A stretch of 26,907 nt of DNA, taken from the NCBI RefSeq assembly GCF_000003605.2, contig NW_003111480.1, forward strand, positions 181,164 to 208,070, in the 5' to 3' direction. The translations under genes were made by a program, and so were the position numbers. This document shows positions 10,263-20,708 of the stretch, in pieces. The stretch is from Saccoglossus kowalevskii (Eukaryota > Hemichordata > Enteropneusta > Harrimaniidae). How positions within the stretch are numbered: position 1 is the stretch's first letter; each line of letters opens with the position of its first letter. The notes beneath the pieces are model-generated. The model had not been told where the DNA came from. It saw nothing but the letters and a program-made list of their open reading frames with translations, and ran no database searches.

Positions 10263-12357
10263 TATATAAAACGATCAATAGTTTCCGAGCTCCAGCGAAA
10301 TCAAATGCCTTATTCCCATTGTTCATTTGTAAACATGTTGTGCATTAATAACAATTGTCGTAAAAGAAGGACGTGTGAACTACTCCCTCTTGTGTCGGCA
10401 ATGATTTGAGCGCCTTGTTTCGCCGTTTGACGATTCTTTGAGTGATGCAGAAAGTCTATGCCACCCTAGATCATCTGGCTAAACACACGTTTTATACCTT
10501 TATCAATTGAGTTCTTGCACAGTTATAAATTAACTTTTATGCATTTTACTTTTTATAAATTGACATACTAATCATACCACAAAAATACATTACATTTGTT
10601 TAATTCGTATATTTCTTTATTTCATTCGTTTATGCTATCATTTAACACGGATATGACATCATTCGTACATTCGATAATAAGTTGGTTCGTAAATTCGATC
10701 ATTCCATTCGCACACTCGATCTTCGCATACAAAATTCTATCGTTTGTTTGAGATATCCCATAATTTTGTTAAGACTATTCGTTATTTTATTATATTTCAG
10801 TTGAATTTATATTTTGATCAAAACAGTTTGCTGCTATGAGTTGCTACTTTTATTACAGTGGAAAATCATTTGACTTTGTTTCATACTATTTTCCAGCTTT
10901 CAGAGAGTCTCCCAGGACATCTGTAAACTAAAATAGAGAGCGTGAAACTCGTCCACGTCGATCCACGTCACACGGTATGTATAGTATATAGTAATCCTAT
11001 GTGGAACAATTTTGCTTTCACGTCTAATCATAGTTGCACGGCGAACCTGCGAGAACCCATCATCCTAGCCAATAAGATTAATGCACTTATTTGCGCCTCA
11101 ATTTAAGAACACGTGCTACCGAGTTTGTAAGTTTGAGCTTCATGCATTCGGGAGTCCCCCTACTCATTGTAGTATACACCAAGTGGCGTCAGCTAAAGGG
11201 ACACACAACACAAAGGTGAACACGGTATGCGTCAATGAAAATATATAATCCCCCGGTATATACGTTTCAAAGCCAACCCTGAGAATGCACTTATGGAAAT
11301 CAGAAAAACTGGTGTTTTGATTGAAGTAAGTCATATCAAAGTAAGATTAACTTATTTTACTATATCACACTGAAACTTTTGTAGATACTGGATTACTAAA
11401 ACTTCTTTAACCACGTCAATGCGTTTTTTCATAAATATGATATGATTTAAATTTAACAGCCTTAACAGAAATAATGTAAATTATTCCATATTGAGTGATT
11501 GGTTCATTGTAAAACTTGCGACCTGCTTGCATGGCATCACTGCTGAAACAGACAGCAACGTCTATAACTATCATATACTAAACCAAAGTGAATAACAAAA
11601 CGTTCCTTCTACATACCATGAGTTATAATCACAGCTCAATGCGTGAATACTATAGAACATAATTATTGTGATTCCATTTGGGAGATTTCATTTGCAAACA
11701 GTCGTCTTAAATACAGAATGCCGTGTCTGTCAGTGCACCAAGAGTGCTGAATGAGATACGGAACGCGAGTGCCTCAACGACTGTCGAAAGTCTAGCATTA
11801 AGACGGATATGGGCAAAGAAGGTGGCATTGAGGTATACATGTATGTGATTGCAATAAGAACTCATGCGTTCAACACTACACAATATTTGTTTTTAATGCA
11901 CAGTTGTCCATAATGCCTCAGTTTGTGTCATTATGAAGAGCTAGATGGACTCTGTAAACCGTAAAGCAGTTACGTGTTCTACAATATTTATTACGACGTG
12001 TTCATTTTGAATACGAGTGATGTTGGGGCACTGGTATAGGCGCTGTACCAATCTAACATCTCAATATATGGTGCTACAGACATATTCTTATTCAGATGTG
12101 TTTTTAAGTGCACCCTCTTTTCGGCTGAAGTAGGTGATGTAGTGCTATGGTTGTTGATTATAGCCACATTCATAACGAGGTTAGTCTAGTTATTTTCGCT
12201 TCTTCATCTTGTAATAAAAATGATTACCACTTTTATTGTGTCCTTTATCGGATTACCATGATTCAAAAATGTGTCGGACCGAATACATTCCATTTCCAAA
12301 TACCATTCCAAATCAGGCACACATAAGTGTCAAATTTATGGAAAATGATATACTCAC

Positions 12358-12560
12358 AATATCAAAAACATATTCACAGTTATCAAGGGAACAACCAGTC
12401 GTCTTAGTAGCTATAAGTGTTGAATAAGTTGTCCCTGCTATTATTCTGTCCCATCTTGGTTCAAGCCCTGCAATTACATCACCATCACATTTTAATGTCA
12501 CATCATCACCCTCAAGAACTTGGACATCAGATGGGCCTTGATGCCATGTTTGGGCAAACA
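12358..12560 (-). CDS. Ig-superfamily gene, exon 1A (V domain, first half)
   Basis: A 203-base exon from phase 1 to phase 0. The acceptor is TTTATCCAG before 12560 and the donor GTGAGTA after 12358. It encodes A to C'' strands of a V-type Ig domain: GPSDVQVLEGDDVTLKC with the B-strand cysteine, PRWDRI with the C-strand tryptophan, then a CSLDNC loop whose two cysteines are extra to the Ig core and may form a second disulfide. It needs a phase-1 exon upstream, normally the signal peptide; none was found in 12.6-13.9 kb. Upstream splicing partners could be an unseen signal exon or exon 2B. Two codons of copy B (Lys-Leu after the cysteine) are missing here. Likely extracellular recognition or adhesion. 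Confidence 0.85.
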
Positions 12561-12604
12561 CTGGATAAAATAAAATAATGATATAATAATCATAATTACA
12601 TATG

Positions 12605-13896
12605 TTGACAGGTTTCATAACAAGCTACTATGTAATGTGCGAATAATATTTTATATGCTTATTCAGCGTAAATATAATTACAAACAAATATTTTTCATAA
12701 TGCTATGGTTACACGATGCAGCCAATACATGTTAGAAGTTACACGCTGACCTAATTTATCAATATATAGTAAGCTGTATCCAACATTCAATCGCATGGTG
12801 ATTATATTGTTGTTGTATATACTAATATCATGTGTTGTACTTATACTGATAACTAGCACGTATAAAGGTAATTTTTTTGTTCATTTCTTAAGAATCATAC
12901 GATTAATTAAGACCCTTGAATACATTTCCTGGACTACAATGCAAATTGCCACGTTCTACATCAGTGGAGCTCTTAGTATCGTAAAGTTCTAGAAACCTTT
13001 AAGTAGGCTACAATCAACACATAATATGTCCCAGGGTAATCTTGCCACTGTATATGTGCAACATAAGCTTGATAATACACGGGTATTATTTAACACTATA
13101 GTTATACCTGTTTCACTACTATTGGAATGTTGTACTGTCTCATGTCGCCGATATGCCCCAGGATATTTATGCCGATATATATCGTCGACGTATATAGATA
13201 TTTCGTCATATTATGGATATATTCACTCCATTACAATAGTTCTGACGTCAAAATAGGATGAGTATATATATATATATTAGGTAACTCATCGACATTTATT
13301 TACATTTAGTAGTGTCAGTTGTATTACATAAAATAACTGGCAACCCTGGAACCCAAACGTCTTATGTTTGAAGAAAGCCCTGGCATGTAACAAACAAAAG
13401 TTGATTTAGGTCACCACTGCTGACATTGTTATCAATTGATACCACTATTGACATGTGTATACAACTCACAGTTATCAACTCTATATATTTGTATAAATGT
13501 AAATTATTGTGATTTATTATTATATCAACCACATTTTAGCTGTGAAGTTTCGCATTTGCTTGAGAAGTAGGATGAGAAAGCTAAAAATACAGCCGTAATC
13601 AATAATGAATCGAAAATCGTTTTAAGTCACCCACTTTGCAATGATTGGTATAAATCTTATAAATCTAGGTAGAAGCTAAAATCGGAGATTTTGGATTAGC
13701 AAATTTGAGATGAAAGACGTATCGAGGCCAGACTAAAAATTGTAATCGAATACGTTTGTGAATACCTTTGGTCTTTTTACAGAATATATAAATAGGTTCA
13801 ATAGAGGTGTTTAAGACAAAATAGTGATGTCTAAGAATATAGAAATTGAAATCCAAATTTGGTTGTGTTTTCCAGATGTTTCAAGCTTATGTCGCA
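12605..13896. other. unique spacer between duplication units
   Basis: About 1.3 kb present once, separating unit A from unit B. No minus-strand signal-peptide exon was found. On the plus strand a hydrophobic frame (12795-12867) followed by a GTAATT donor is noted as a finding. A short TA run lies at 13264-13279. The interval 13831-13896 reads through from the truncated exon 3B. Otherwise it is AT-rich and featureless. Confidence 0.55.
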
Positions 13897-13973
13897 TAGC
13901 TTTTGACCCGGTGCTGGTAATTCTTGTTTACAGTCACTTTGGTAACCGCTGATTAACACTTCTTTTGCAGGCT
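13831..13973 (-). pseudogene. Ig gene, exon 3B, truncated by the duplication breakpoint
   Basis: The acceptor (TTTGTAATAG before 13973) and the first 77 bases match exon 3A closely, giving PAKEVLISGYQSDCKQELPAP. At 13897 homology stops and the frame runs into unrelated spacer sequence, ending at a stop codon at 13831-13833. The Ig core (both cysteines and the tryptophan) is absent. If the live acceptor were used, the transcript would end the protein about 46 codons in, with no membrane span; if skipped, exon 2B can join exon 1A in frame. So it is either dead sequence or a poison or terminal exon. Confidence 0.8.
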
Positions 13974-14539
13974 CTATTACAAATATACAGTCATAAAATA
14001 TTTAGATATTATTTTCCCTCATAGCCCTAACAGCCAAACGGATTTGGGCATCTGACAGTCTATATCTTTTAACATTTTCGAATTGGTTATTTAACCTGAA
14101 ATATTTTGTCATATTGCATTTTATTTAGGGTCAGGTCCGTTTGACCACCACTCTAGTGAGCTGTTTTTGTTCTCGTGCGCGCGCGTCATGTATAACATCG
14201 CGGCTTTTGAAATGTCAGACAGTCGTGCATAAGTAGTTTGTACCCACAAACGTCTTAAATGTACTTTCGGTCAGAATTATGAAATATAAATAAATTTCGA
14301 GATCGTCCCATTGATTGATCATACCCAGGTCATTTGGCGGTTAATAAAACTCATTATTGACTCAATGCCCTTGATTAGTTTTTACGCATACGTAGTTGTG
14401 AATACTGTCTTCATAGGATCATTAAAACTATAAATCTAGAGAATATTAAACTTATTCATTATATAAAGTCATTAAAAAGTCAGTTGAGAAGGTTAATTGT
14501 TGAGACTAACCAATACAAAATCCGGATTTATTGACTTAC

Positions 14540-14657
14540 CCGACACACCCAAGTTCGCTGATTTGTATTGTGGACTCAGATTCAACACAAGACACCTGTA
14601 TTCACCTTCATCTGTCAGTTTTACATTAGTCAATACCAAATTATATGAGCCTGTGAT
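14540..14657 (-). CDS. Ig-superfamily gene, exon 2B (V domain, second half)
   Basis: A 118-base exon, phase 0 to phase 1, acceptor TTTATAG and donor GTAAGT. It reads GSYNLVLTNVKLTDEGEYRC, then a G strand ending KSANLGVSG. The DxGxYxC motif and F-strand cysteine are intact, and the G strand is complete, unlike copy A. No stop or frameshift is present. Against exon 2A I count seven replaced residues and about two silent changes. It would join exon 1B across an 11.1 kb intron that contains the LTR element; without that element the intron would be about 2.6 kb, close to copy A. Confidence 0.85.
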
Positions 14658-15304
14658 CTATAAATAATAATGTAATGATATCTCACATACAAGCTATAAC
14701 AATTGACGATGAGCAAATACTCACACAAATGATTGAACAGTTTTATTGTTTATAAATCACATATATAACTCTATATCTATAAAAAAAGGGTAGGTAGCAT
14801 AGGAACTGTACAATAAAATTAGGTAAGCTACGTCACAATTATTATTATTGAATTAACTTAGGTTAAAAAGTATATTATGGTTGTACTAGCGACATAAATG
14901 ATTGCCAAAAAGACGGGATTTTGCACTCCGTTTTTTAGGCATAAGTGCATTTTTAGCTCTGCCGTCGTCTTCGTATCAAAAACTGTCATTTTCGACTTTC
15001 TTGAAAACTGTTGCTGTGATATTTGGTATATATATGCATTTTGGAAGGTTTTATCATAGGTTTGATCATTTCGGGATGGCATCTTCAAATATATATAATG
15101 TTGATGTTTTTTTTTCACTTTTCGTAAAAAGTGACTTGACGACTGACTTGCGACTATTTTGATAGTCAGTATATTCCAAGCCAGTTCTGTAAGTTTAGCC
15201 AATATAATTGTATTGTGCAAAACGCTTCCTTGACGTTTTGTTGAAAACGGCATGCCTGATAATTCATGTCTGCGCCGTTAGTTGACTTCTGAGACACATT
15301 TAAC

Positions 15305-15308
15305 ATGG
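15305..15308 (+). repeat. target-site duplication ATGG, left copy
   Basis: ATGG directly before the 5' LTR, repeated directly after the 3' LTR at 23744-23747. Unit A has ACGG once at the equivalent position (10647-10650), confirming a 4-base duplication on insertion. Confidence 0.85.
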
Positions 15309-15813
15309 TGTCACAAAGCTAAAATGATAAAATCTATACTTTTTCAATTCAATTTGACTTACTAAATCAGAATTACACTCGTTTGGAGATGTTTCATACA
15401 TTCTTGAAAATTTATTACCGGGCAAGCTGTGATTTTATTACCCAAGCTGTGACCTGTATTCACACTCCATGGAAAAACTGGGAAAGTGTCAACGGCTCTT
15501 GTTTGTGAGTGTCTGTCTGCTGATATAAGGTGACACTCGGTTGCTAAGGAGAGACTCCTGCCTAATTGCCAGGGAGACACCTGCCTGACTGTCAAGAGCC
15601 TGCACCTCAAATTTTAGTAGGGACAAACTAGATTGGTGAGATTATATACTAAAAACCTTTAAGCAACCTTTTACATCTTGGCGTGTTTCCTGTCTCTGTA
15701 CATAATTCTAATTGAATGGGTGAGTTTCCCAGACTCGAAGAATCCCACTCCCGATATCCTGACCACAGCGAACAACACACACCCTAATCCTCACTACATT
15801 TACAATTGTGACA
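15309..15813 (+). repeat. 5' LTR
   Basis: 505 bases beginning TGTCACAAAGCT and ending TTACAATTGTGACA, with TG...CA termini. It matches 23143-23743 throughout, including the shared stretch ACCGGGCAAGCTGTGA. It lacks three blocks (about 41, 24 and 35 bases) found in the 3' LTR. TGG follows directly at 15814, as expected for a primer-binding site. Confidence 0.92.
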
Positions 15814-15831
15814 TGGTGGAGAATCCAAATT
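15814..15831 (+). other. primer-binding site region
   Basis: TGGTGGAGAATCC starts immediately after the CA that closes the 5' LTR. Ty3/gypsy elements carry an 18-base tRNA-complementary site beginning TGG here, which primes minus-strand DNA synthesis. I cannot assign the tRNA without a comparison. Confidence 0.55.
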
Positions 15832-15998
15832 TGAACAAGCTCTAAACGGTAAGTGTTTGAAGAACTGAGGTAAGACAAAGAAAAAAATTATTAAATCGCT
15901 TTTACTTAATTAATCGCTCACAGTTGCATATGGCAACTGGCTTTACTAAAATACAAACACGCTCACAGACCGCTTCAGTTGAACCAAAATAAAATACA

Positions 15999-16831
15999 AT
16001 GGCACCACCACGAGAAGTCAGCGAGGAAATCTAATCCCAACTCCAGAATTTAACTGAAAGTTTAGCAACCCTGAACGTGTTAAACGGGCATTTGACAACT
16101 CTGCAACAACAGTCCACAGAACAATCTAGCGATCGAGGACTTGCGTAGTGGTCAAAGGTACATCCTTTTCTCCAACACAGTTCGGCCTTCGTTACTGCAA
16201 TCCAGCGTCGTGGATCATTGATTTTCGCCACTATACTGCAATTAACGGATGATCAGATGAACAACAGATAAAATTGTTTCCTTTAGTAATGTCACGCATT
16301 GCAAAAGATTGGTTTGCTGGATTAGACGATGAATCCAAAGCCAATATGACAGTTTTGACAGCTGAGTTCAAGGAACAATTCACAATAAATTCGCTTCCAG
16401 CGATGGTTGCACGCAAATTAAGAGGCATGCAACAAGCTCTCACACAGTCAGCTGATGAATGTGCTAGACAACAGTCAAGCAAAATCCCTAAGGCAAATCT
16501 TCCAAACGAAGATATATTACCAATTTTTAAAGCCGGTCTCAGTGAAAAATATGAGCCTCAATTGATTATGCAAGATGATAAACTGGCAACAATGAAGGCA
16601 ACATTGGAAATGTGTCGACGAGTTGAATTAATGTCTAATTCCAAAAGTGATAACCCTACTAATTCGTTACAAACATCCATTGCTATGCTAACCCAGAAAT
16701 TAAAAAAAGATGTTGCATTATTGAACACAAACAATAACTCCACTACTGTTTGTGCTTCAAATAATAGCAATGACACATCTGGCCTAGTGCAACAATTACT
16801 ATCTGAAAATTTAGAACTAAAAATCAAATAA
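15999..16831 (+). pseudogene. gag (capsid) of the LTR element
   Basis: The likely start is the ATG at 15999 (APPREVSEE follows). A stop comes after 11 codons at 16032, another lies at 16146, and a frame change precedes about 16196. The clear capsid stretch follows in a second frame: SWIIDFRHYTAI, a TGA where Trp is expected near 16248, then an open run from 16274 to 16831 with IAKDWFAGLDD and VLTAEFKEQF, the usual Ty3/gypsy capsid signature. The C-terminal part is Asn/Thr-rich. It would form the particle shell; here it is broken in at least three places. The antisense open frames at 16231-16482 and 16558-16827 are shadows of this region. Confidence 0.8.
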
Positions 16832-17095
16832 AAACCTCATATGATTATTGTCATTCAGATAATGTGCTGATACAACGCTTACATTCTGAAATCACACCCA
16901 GCTAGTTCTTATGGAAGGACGCAGGACACCCAACAATTCTATAATCAGGTTAGTATTAACCCTTATAAGCAGACTGGTGCTACCCCTCACCCACGTGTAA
17001 TTCAACACACACCACATGATCATTCTACTTCTCACCCTAAATACAAGACAGAATGACATCATGTTTATCAACAATAACAATATGACACAGTTGTG

Positions 17096-17173
17096 TGTAC
17101 TGCCTGTCGTGGTAAAGACCACACTATTAATACATGTCGCAACTACCAAAGTGGCAAAAAGTGTACATATTGT
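17096..17173 (+). pseudogene. nucleocapsid zinc knuckle
   Basis: In one frame the bases spell a CCHC knuckle, C-x2-C-x4-H-x4-C, with cysteines at 17096, 17105 and 17135 and histidine at 17120 (CTACRGKDHTINTC). A second C-x2-C pair (CTYC, 17162-17173) follows, then a stop in this frame; SHYC continues in the next frame, so a second knuckle has been broken by a shift. It binds the element's RNA. It lies between gag and protease, as usual. Confidence 0.75.
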
Positions 17174-17339
17174 GGACCTTAGTCACTACTGCAGATTGGA
17201 TAAAAGTACCCTGCAAGGTCAATCACACTTACACACTGAAGTCCCTTACAATGGTACAAATCTACTGCAAATCTGCTGAAATTAACAAACCCTTACACAA
17301 TCTATAAATAATGATGGACACCAGATACATTATGATAAC

Positions 17340-17639
17340 TTAGTTCAAGTCACTATACTTTGACATGATGTACAGTGTCTGACTGACTTTGGAGCTGCTG
17401 TGAGCTGTACAAATGGTAAGTTACCTGATCTTATACCCAATGTAAAACAATTTAAACGATGTATTGCTTCAAAATAGAATTTCAAATGCAAATAGGGATC
17501 AGTTGCGTATAGATGGTATGATAAATATTGGAGCACACATAGGTAAACAAAATGTTAAACTCAAACTACACATTATGCCACAGTTGAGGCAAAATATAAT
17601 TTTAGGTCAGGATTTCTTGAGCTCGCATAAAGTATAGAC
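17340..17639 (+). pseudogene. retropepsin-type protease
   Basis: CLTDFGAAVSC at about 17376-17408 aligns with the aspartic-protease active-site loop, usually D-T/S-G-A; the catalytic Asp codon is 17385-17387 and Phe replaces the usual Thr or Ser. After a stop and a frame change near 17475 the flap-side part follows, ending in IILGQDFLSSHKV, the conserved ILGxDFL motif. It would cleave Gag-Pol. It is decayed: two frames and a stop between them, and an atypical active site. Confidence 0.72.
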
Positions 17640-18049
17640 TTTGGTACTAGAAAAATTTACTCTAACCACATTCTTTCTTCAGGAGGAAGATTTCACCCTT
17701 CCCCTTTTAACAGAATGTTTACGCATTGCCTGTCTACGAGCAGAACTTCCTGATAACCTAATAGGTACTACAAATTCTGTTTCTAGTTCTAAAGCAAATG
17801 GATTTGTTGCAGGTAAAGTATTGGCTACCACAAAAGACAACAAAGAATATTCAGATAAAGCGCAACACCACTATTGGCATTTTTCGGCCACTTCCATCTG
17901 ACACTGTCATTTAAAATATCAATGTGAATAGTGAACAGGACACACATCCTTCTACCTCAACCAAGAACACAATCATTTCTCATATTCTGTCAAAAATTGA
18001 TTTAATTAATTCAGAGGGGGATGAGACTGAAACCTGAAACCAACTTATC

Positions 18050-18880
18050 AAGGTAATCGCTAAGCATAGTGATTCATTTGTTGGTATTAATGGCCGTGTA
18101 GGTTTCTGTGATCTTTTCTTTCATACGATTCATCTAAAACATGGAGCAGTCCCTGTGAATAAGGCGCCTTACAAACTATCGCCACATCAACGAAGCATTC
18201 TGTATGAGCAAATCCAAGACATGTTGAATCAAGATCTGATAGAGCTATCTGTGTCAGCATGTGGTGCACCATTAGTATTGGTAAGAAAGCCTAACTGTAA
18301 GAGTAGAATTACTTGTGACTTGCGTGGCCTTAACTCACAAGTTGTTCCTGATGTTTTCCCTTTGCCAAAAATCACTGAATGTTTGGAAGCAGTGAGAACA
18401 ACAAATCCACAATATTTTACCATACTGGATATTCAATCTGGTTTTCACCAACCAGAGATGCATGAAGCTGACATACATCTCACAGCATTTAAACCCCACA
18501 ATAGCATTTATCAGTACTGTAGATGTCCTATGGGTTTTATAAATAACACTAGCCAATTCCAAAGAACATTCTGCTCTATTCAGTAAAACACTGTAATCTC
18601 ATAATTTATGTTGATGATATTATGATATATAGCAAAGACTTTCAGACTCATCTCAAACACATCTCTCAAGTACTTGAAACCCTCGGAAAAGCAGGTCTGA
18701 AGCTTCGACCAGAAAAGTGTCTATTTGCCAGACGTCAAATTGTGTATCTTGGTCACACTCTAAACTATAAGGGCATATCACCCTCACCCACTAACATTGC
18801 TGCTATATCAGATTTTCCTATTCCTAAAACTGTTCGTGACGATTTCTTGGCATAGCTGGCTACTATCGCAGATCTATTTT
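18050..18880 (+). pseudogene. reverse transcriptase
   Basis: Two frames cover the domain. The first (to 18586) has APYKLSPHQ, CDLRGLNSQVVPDVFPLPKI and ILDIQSGFHQ with the first catalytic Asp at 18428-18430, then CPMGFINNTSQFQR. After a shift between 18586 and 18601 the second frame holds the YVDD box (18607-18618), LRPEKCLFARRQIVYLGHTL and SDFPIPKT. Another shift near 18840 leads to FLGIAGYYRRSI, the connection region. All three catalytic Asp residues are present, so decay is by frameshift more than by loss of key residues. It copies element RNA into DNA. Confidence 0.88.
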
Positions 18881-19045
18881 AAATTGTTTTCTATTGCCAG
18901 TTCTCTACATGAATTTACTAAGTCACACACATGGTTTGTAGAGTATAGATTATGTCGTTGGATTTTAGCCCTACAACAGTACAATTTTCAGCTGATTTAT
19001 AAGAAAGATGTGTAAATGAATCAACCTGATTGTCTCAGCAGAAGA
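18881..19045 (+). pseudogene. RNase H remnant
   Basis: After YYRRSI only a short link remains before RWILALQQYNFQLIYKK and PDCLSRR, which are the C-terminal end of the RNase H domain (the usual form is N-x-ADxLSR). The catalytic core, normally some 200 residues, is missing, so an internal deletion of roughly 600 bases has joined the two ends near 18880-18945. A TAA interrupts between KKDV and MNQPD at 19015. Confidence 0.75.
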
Positions 19046-19780
19046 ACATATGCTGATGGAGAAGGGATACTTGTAAATTCCGATATCTCAGACAATGCTG
19101 ATGGCGCAGCAGATTCTAGTTGGAAAACTCTTTTTACATCAAAGCTGCCAAACCGACCCAATAACCATGACAGAACAAAGCATTCAACAAATTACACTAA
19201 CCTCCACTGATCTACCTTCCGATAGACTATACAAAACAAATAGCTTTGAAGATGTTGTAACTTCCAATTTTGATCCAAATGCATATAAAAGTGAAACACC
19301 TCATTGCTCAGAGTATGATAGAGACCACAGTGACACTGAAACACAGATTGTTCCAAAAGGAGAAACACCAAAAAGAAGACTGGTAAGTACTACTCCCAGA
19401 TATACGTCCTAAATTGTCTTGGCTATGATATTAACGCATTCAAATTGTCAAATCCAGAGACCACACCTAAACTTGCATCATTTGACTCTCAACTTATAGA
19501 TGAAATGTGCGTATTGACTCACAGCTCTCAATCTGAACAAGGTGACAGTGTATATGACCAAAACTCTCCCCAGAAGAATTGGTAAGCCCAGCTGTCAATT
19601 CTGACCCATCTGATCATGAAAATGAATACATTTTTAAATCTATTGCACAGAAGCAAAGACAAGATACAGACCTACAACCTTTATTTATTTTCATGAGAAT
19701 TAAATTTTACCTCAAGATACAAAACTAGCTAGAAAGATTTTGCATCAATCTGATTTCTATGTAATAATAGACCATATTTT
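19046..19780 (+). other. linker between RNase H and integrase
   Basis: Mostly open but frame-switching sequence coding for a polar, acidic, Ser/Thr-rich stretch (for example SEYDRDHSDTETQ near 19310). No domain was recognised. Ty3/gypsy polyproteins may carry a variable tether here. Stops at several points show decay. Confidence 0.5.
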
Positions 19781-20700
19781 TTACAGGATGGCGAACCTTG
19801 TGGGTAAAGCAAAGAGTGCTGGGTGTCAAGAAACAACTAGTTGTACCTAAATCATTACAGTCATATGCACAATTCAAAATTGGGTGCTAACCATATGGGC
19901 TATGCCCGTACATATGGGCTACTACGAGACAAATATTTTTGGGAGAAAATGCACAAGCATGCTTATAACTATAGGGTGTGTGCAGATCTAATGGGCCCAT
20001 ATCCTACTTCAGCAGATGGCATGAAATATATTCTGTTAATCATAGATTCATTCTCAAAATTTCCTATTGCATATCCACTTCCAGATAGCAAAGCAAAGAC
20101 AATAGCCTACAAATTAGTGGATCTGTTCTGTATGGTTGGAGTGATTACAGAAATTCACACTGACTGTGCTTCAAATCTATGGGCGGATGTAATCTTTCAT
20201 GTCTGCAGAATTTTTAATGTCAACAAGAGACCCAGCTGTGCTGTACGTCCTAGAGGCCAAGGCATAACAGAAAGACAAGTTCAAACTATTCTAACCAGTT
20301 TAAGCAGACAATTTCATTCTCATCCAACCATGTGGGATAAGTTTCTTCCATTTTCTTTACTTTCATATAGGATTACGAGTCATGAAAGCACTGGACTGGC
20401 TCCATCTCAAATCTTGTATGTATTTGACATCAAAATACCACTGGAAATGGACACCACGCCAAATATTACTAATCCTAGGAATGCTTGTATTTGTTATAGT
20501 AATCTCTCCAGAGCAAGACAATAAATACGTGACACTGCTCTAAAGAACATCAGGTCAAGATGGTTGTAAGATATACTAAACATGTACATCCTATACATTT
20601 TGAACTAGATAACATGGTATATATCACCAACCCAACCAAAAGAGATAAATTCAGTAGGAGATTTCGTGGCCCATACAAAACTCTGAATATATACTGCCTA
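19781..20700 (+). pseudogene. integrase with GPY/F module
   Basis: The N-terminal zinc-binding region survives in part (NHMGYARTYGLLRDKYFW, then KHAYNYRVC). It then runs straight into ADLMGPYPTSADGMKYILLI, so the CxxC to core link is deleted in frame near 19980. Catalytic residues are Asp 19985, Asp 20162 and Glu 20270, giving the D,D(35)E spacing. The open frame stops at 20522. In other frames come LDNMVYITNPTKRDKF and the GPY/F core FRGPY at 20662-20676, then VHFDRLK at about 20756. It would insert element DNA into chromosomes. Confidence 0.88.
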
Positions 20701-20708
20701 ACAACTCT

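Larger units (their letters stand above)
9113..12357 (-). other. intron 1 of copy A
   Basis: A 3,245-base intron with AT-rich, mostly featureless sequence. Nearly all of it is duplicated in unit B. A block of about 850 bases (9790-10635) occurs only here and contains a plus-strand reading frame with a TATA-like box, listed separately. Positions 10641-10658 are the paralogous empty site of the LTR element found in unit B. Confidence 0.75.
8333..12604. repeat. segmental duplication, unit A
   Basis: This stretch is repeated in direct orientation at 13897-25995. Identity begins abruptly at TAGCTTTTGACCC (8333 and 13897), inside exon 3, and fades just upstream of exon 1 (about 12604 and 25995). 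It carries exons 1, 2 and the first 77 bases of exon 3, with their introns. About 850 bases near 9790-10635 have no counterpart in unit B. Hand alignment of the two V exons gives about 12% mismatch in exon 1 and about 10% in exon 2, so the duplication is old but still easily recognised. Confidence 0.9.

Noticed and set aside
14858-15253. 131-codon minus-strand frame and the 86-codon plus-strand frame opposite
   Set aside because: They lie in intron sequence homologous to unit A (about 9300-9760), where the frame is not kept; no domain.
15290-15308. Earlier LTR start at TGAGACACATTT (compare TGAGGACATTTT at 23108)
   Set aside because: The resemblance is short, flanks then give no target duplication, and unit A shows that CATTTAACATGG is host sequence.
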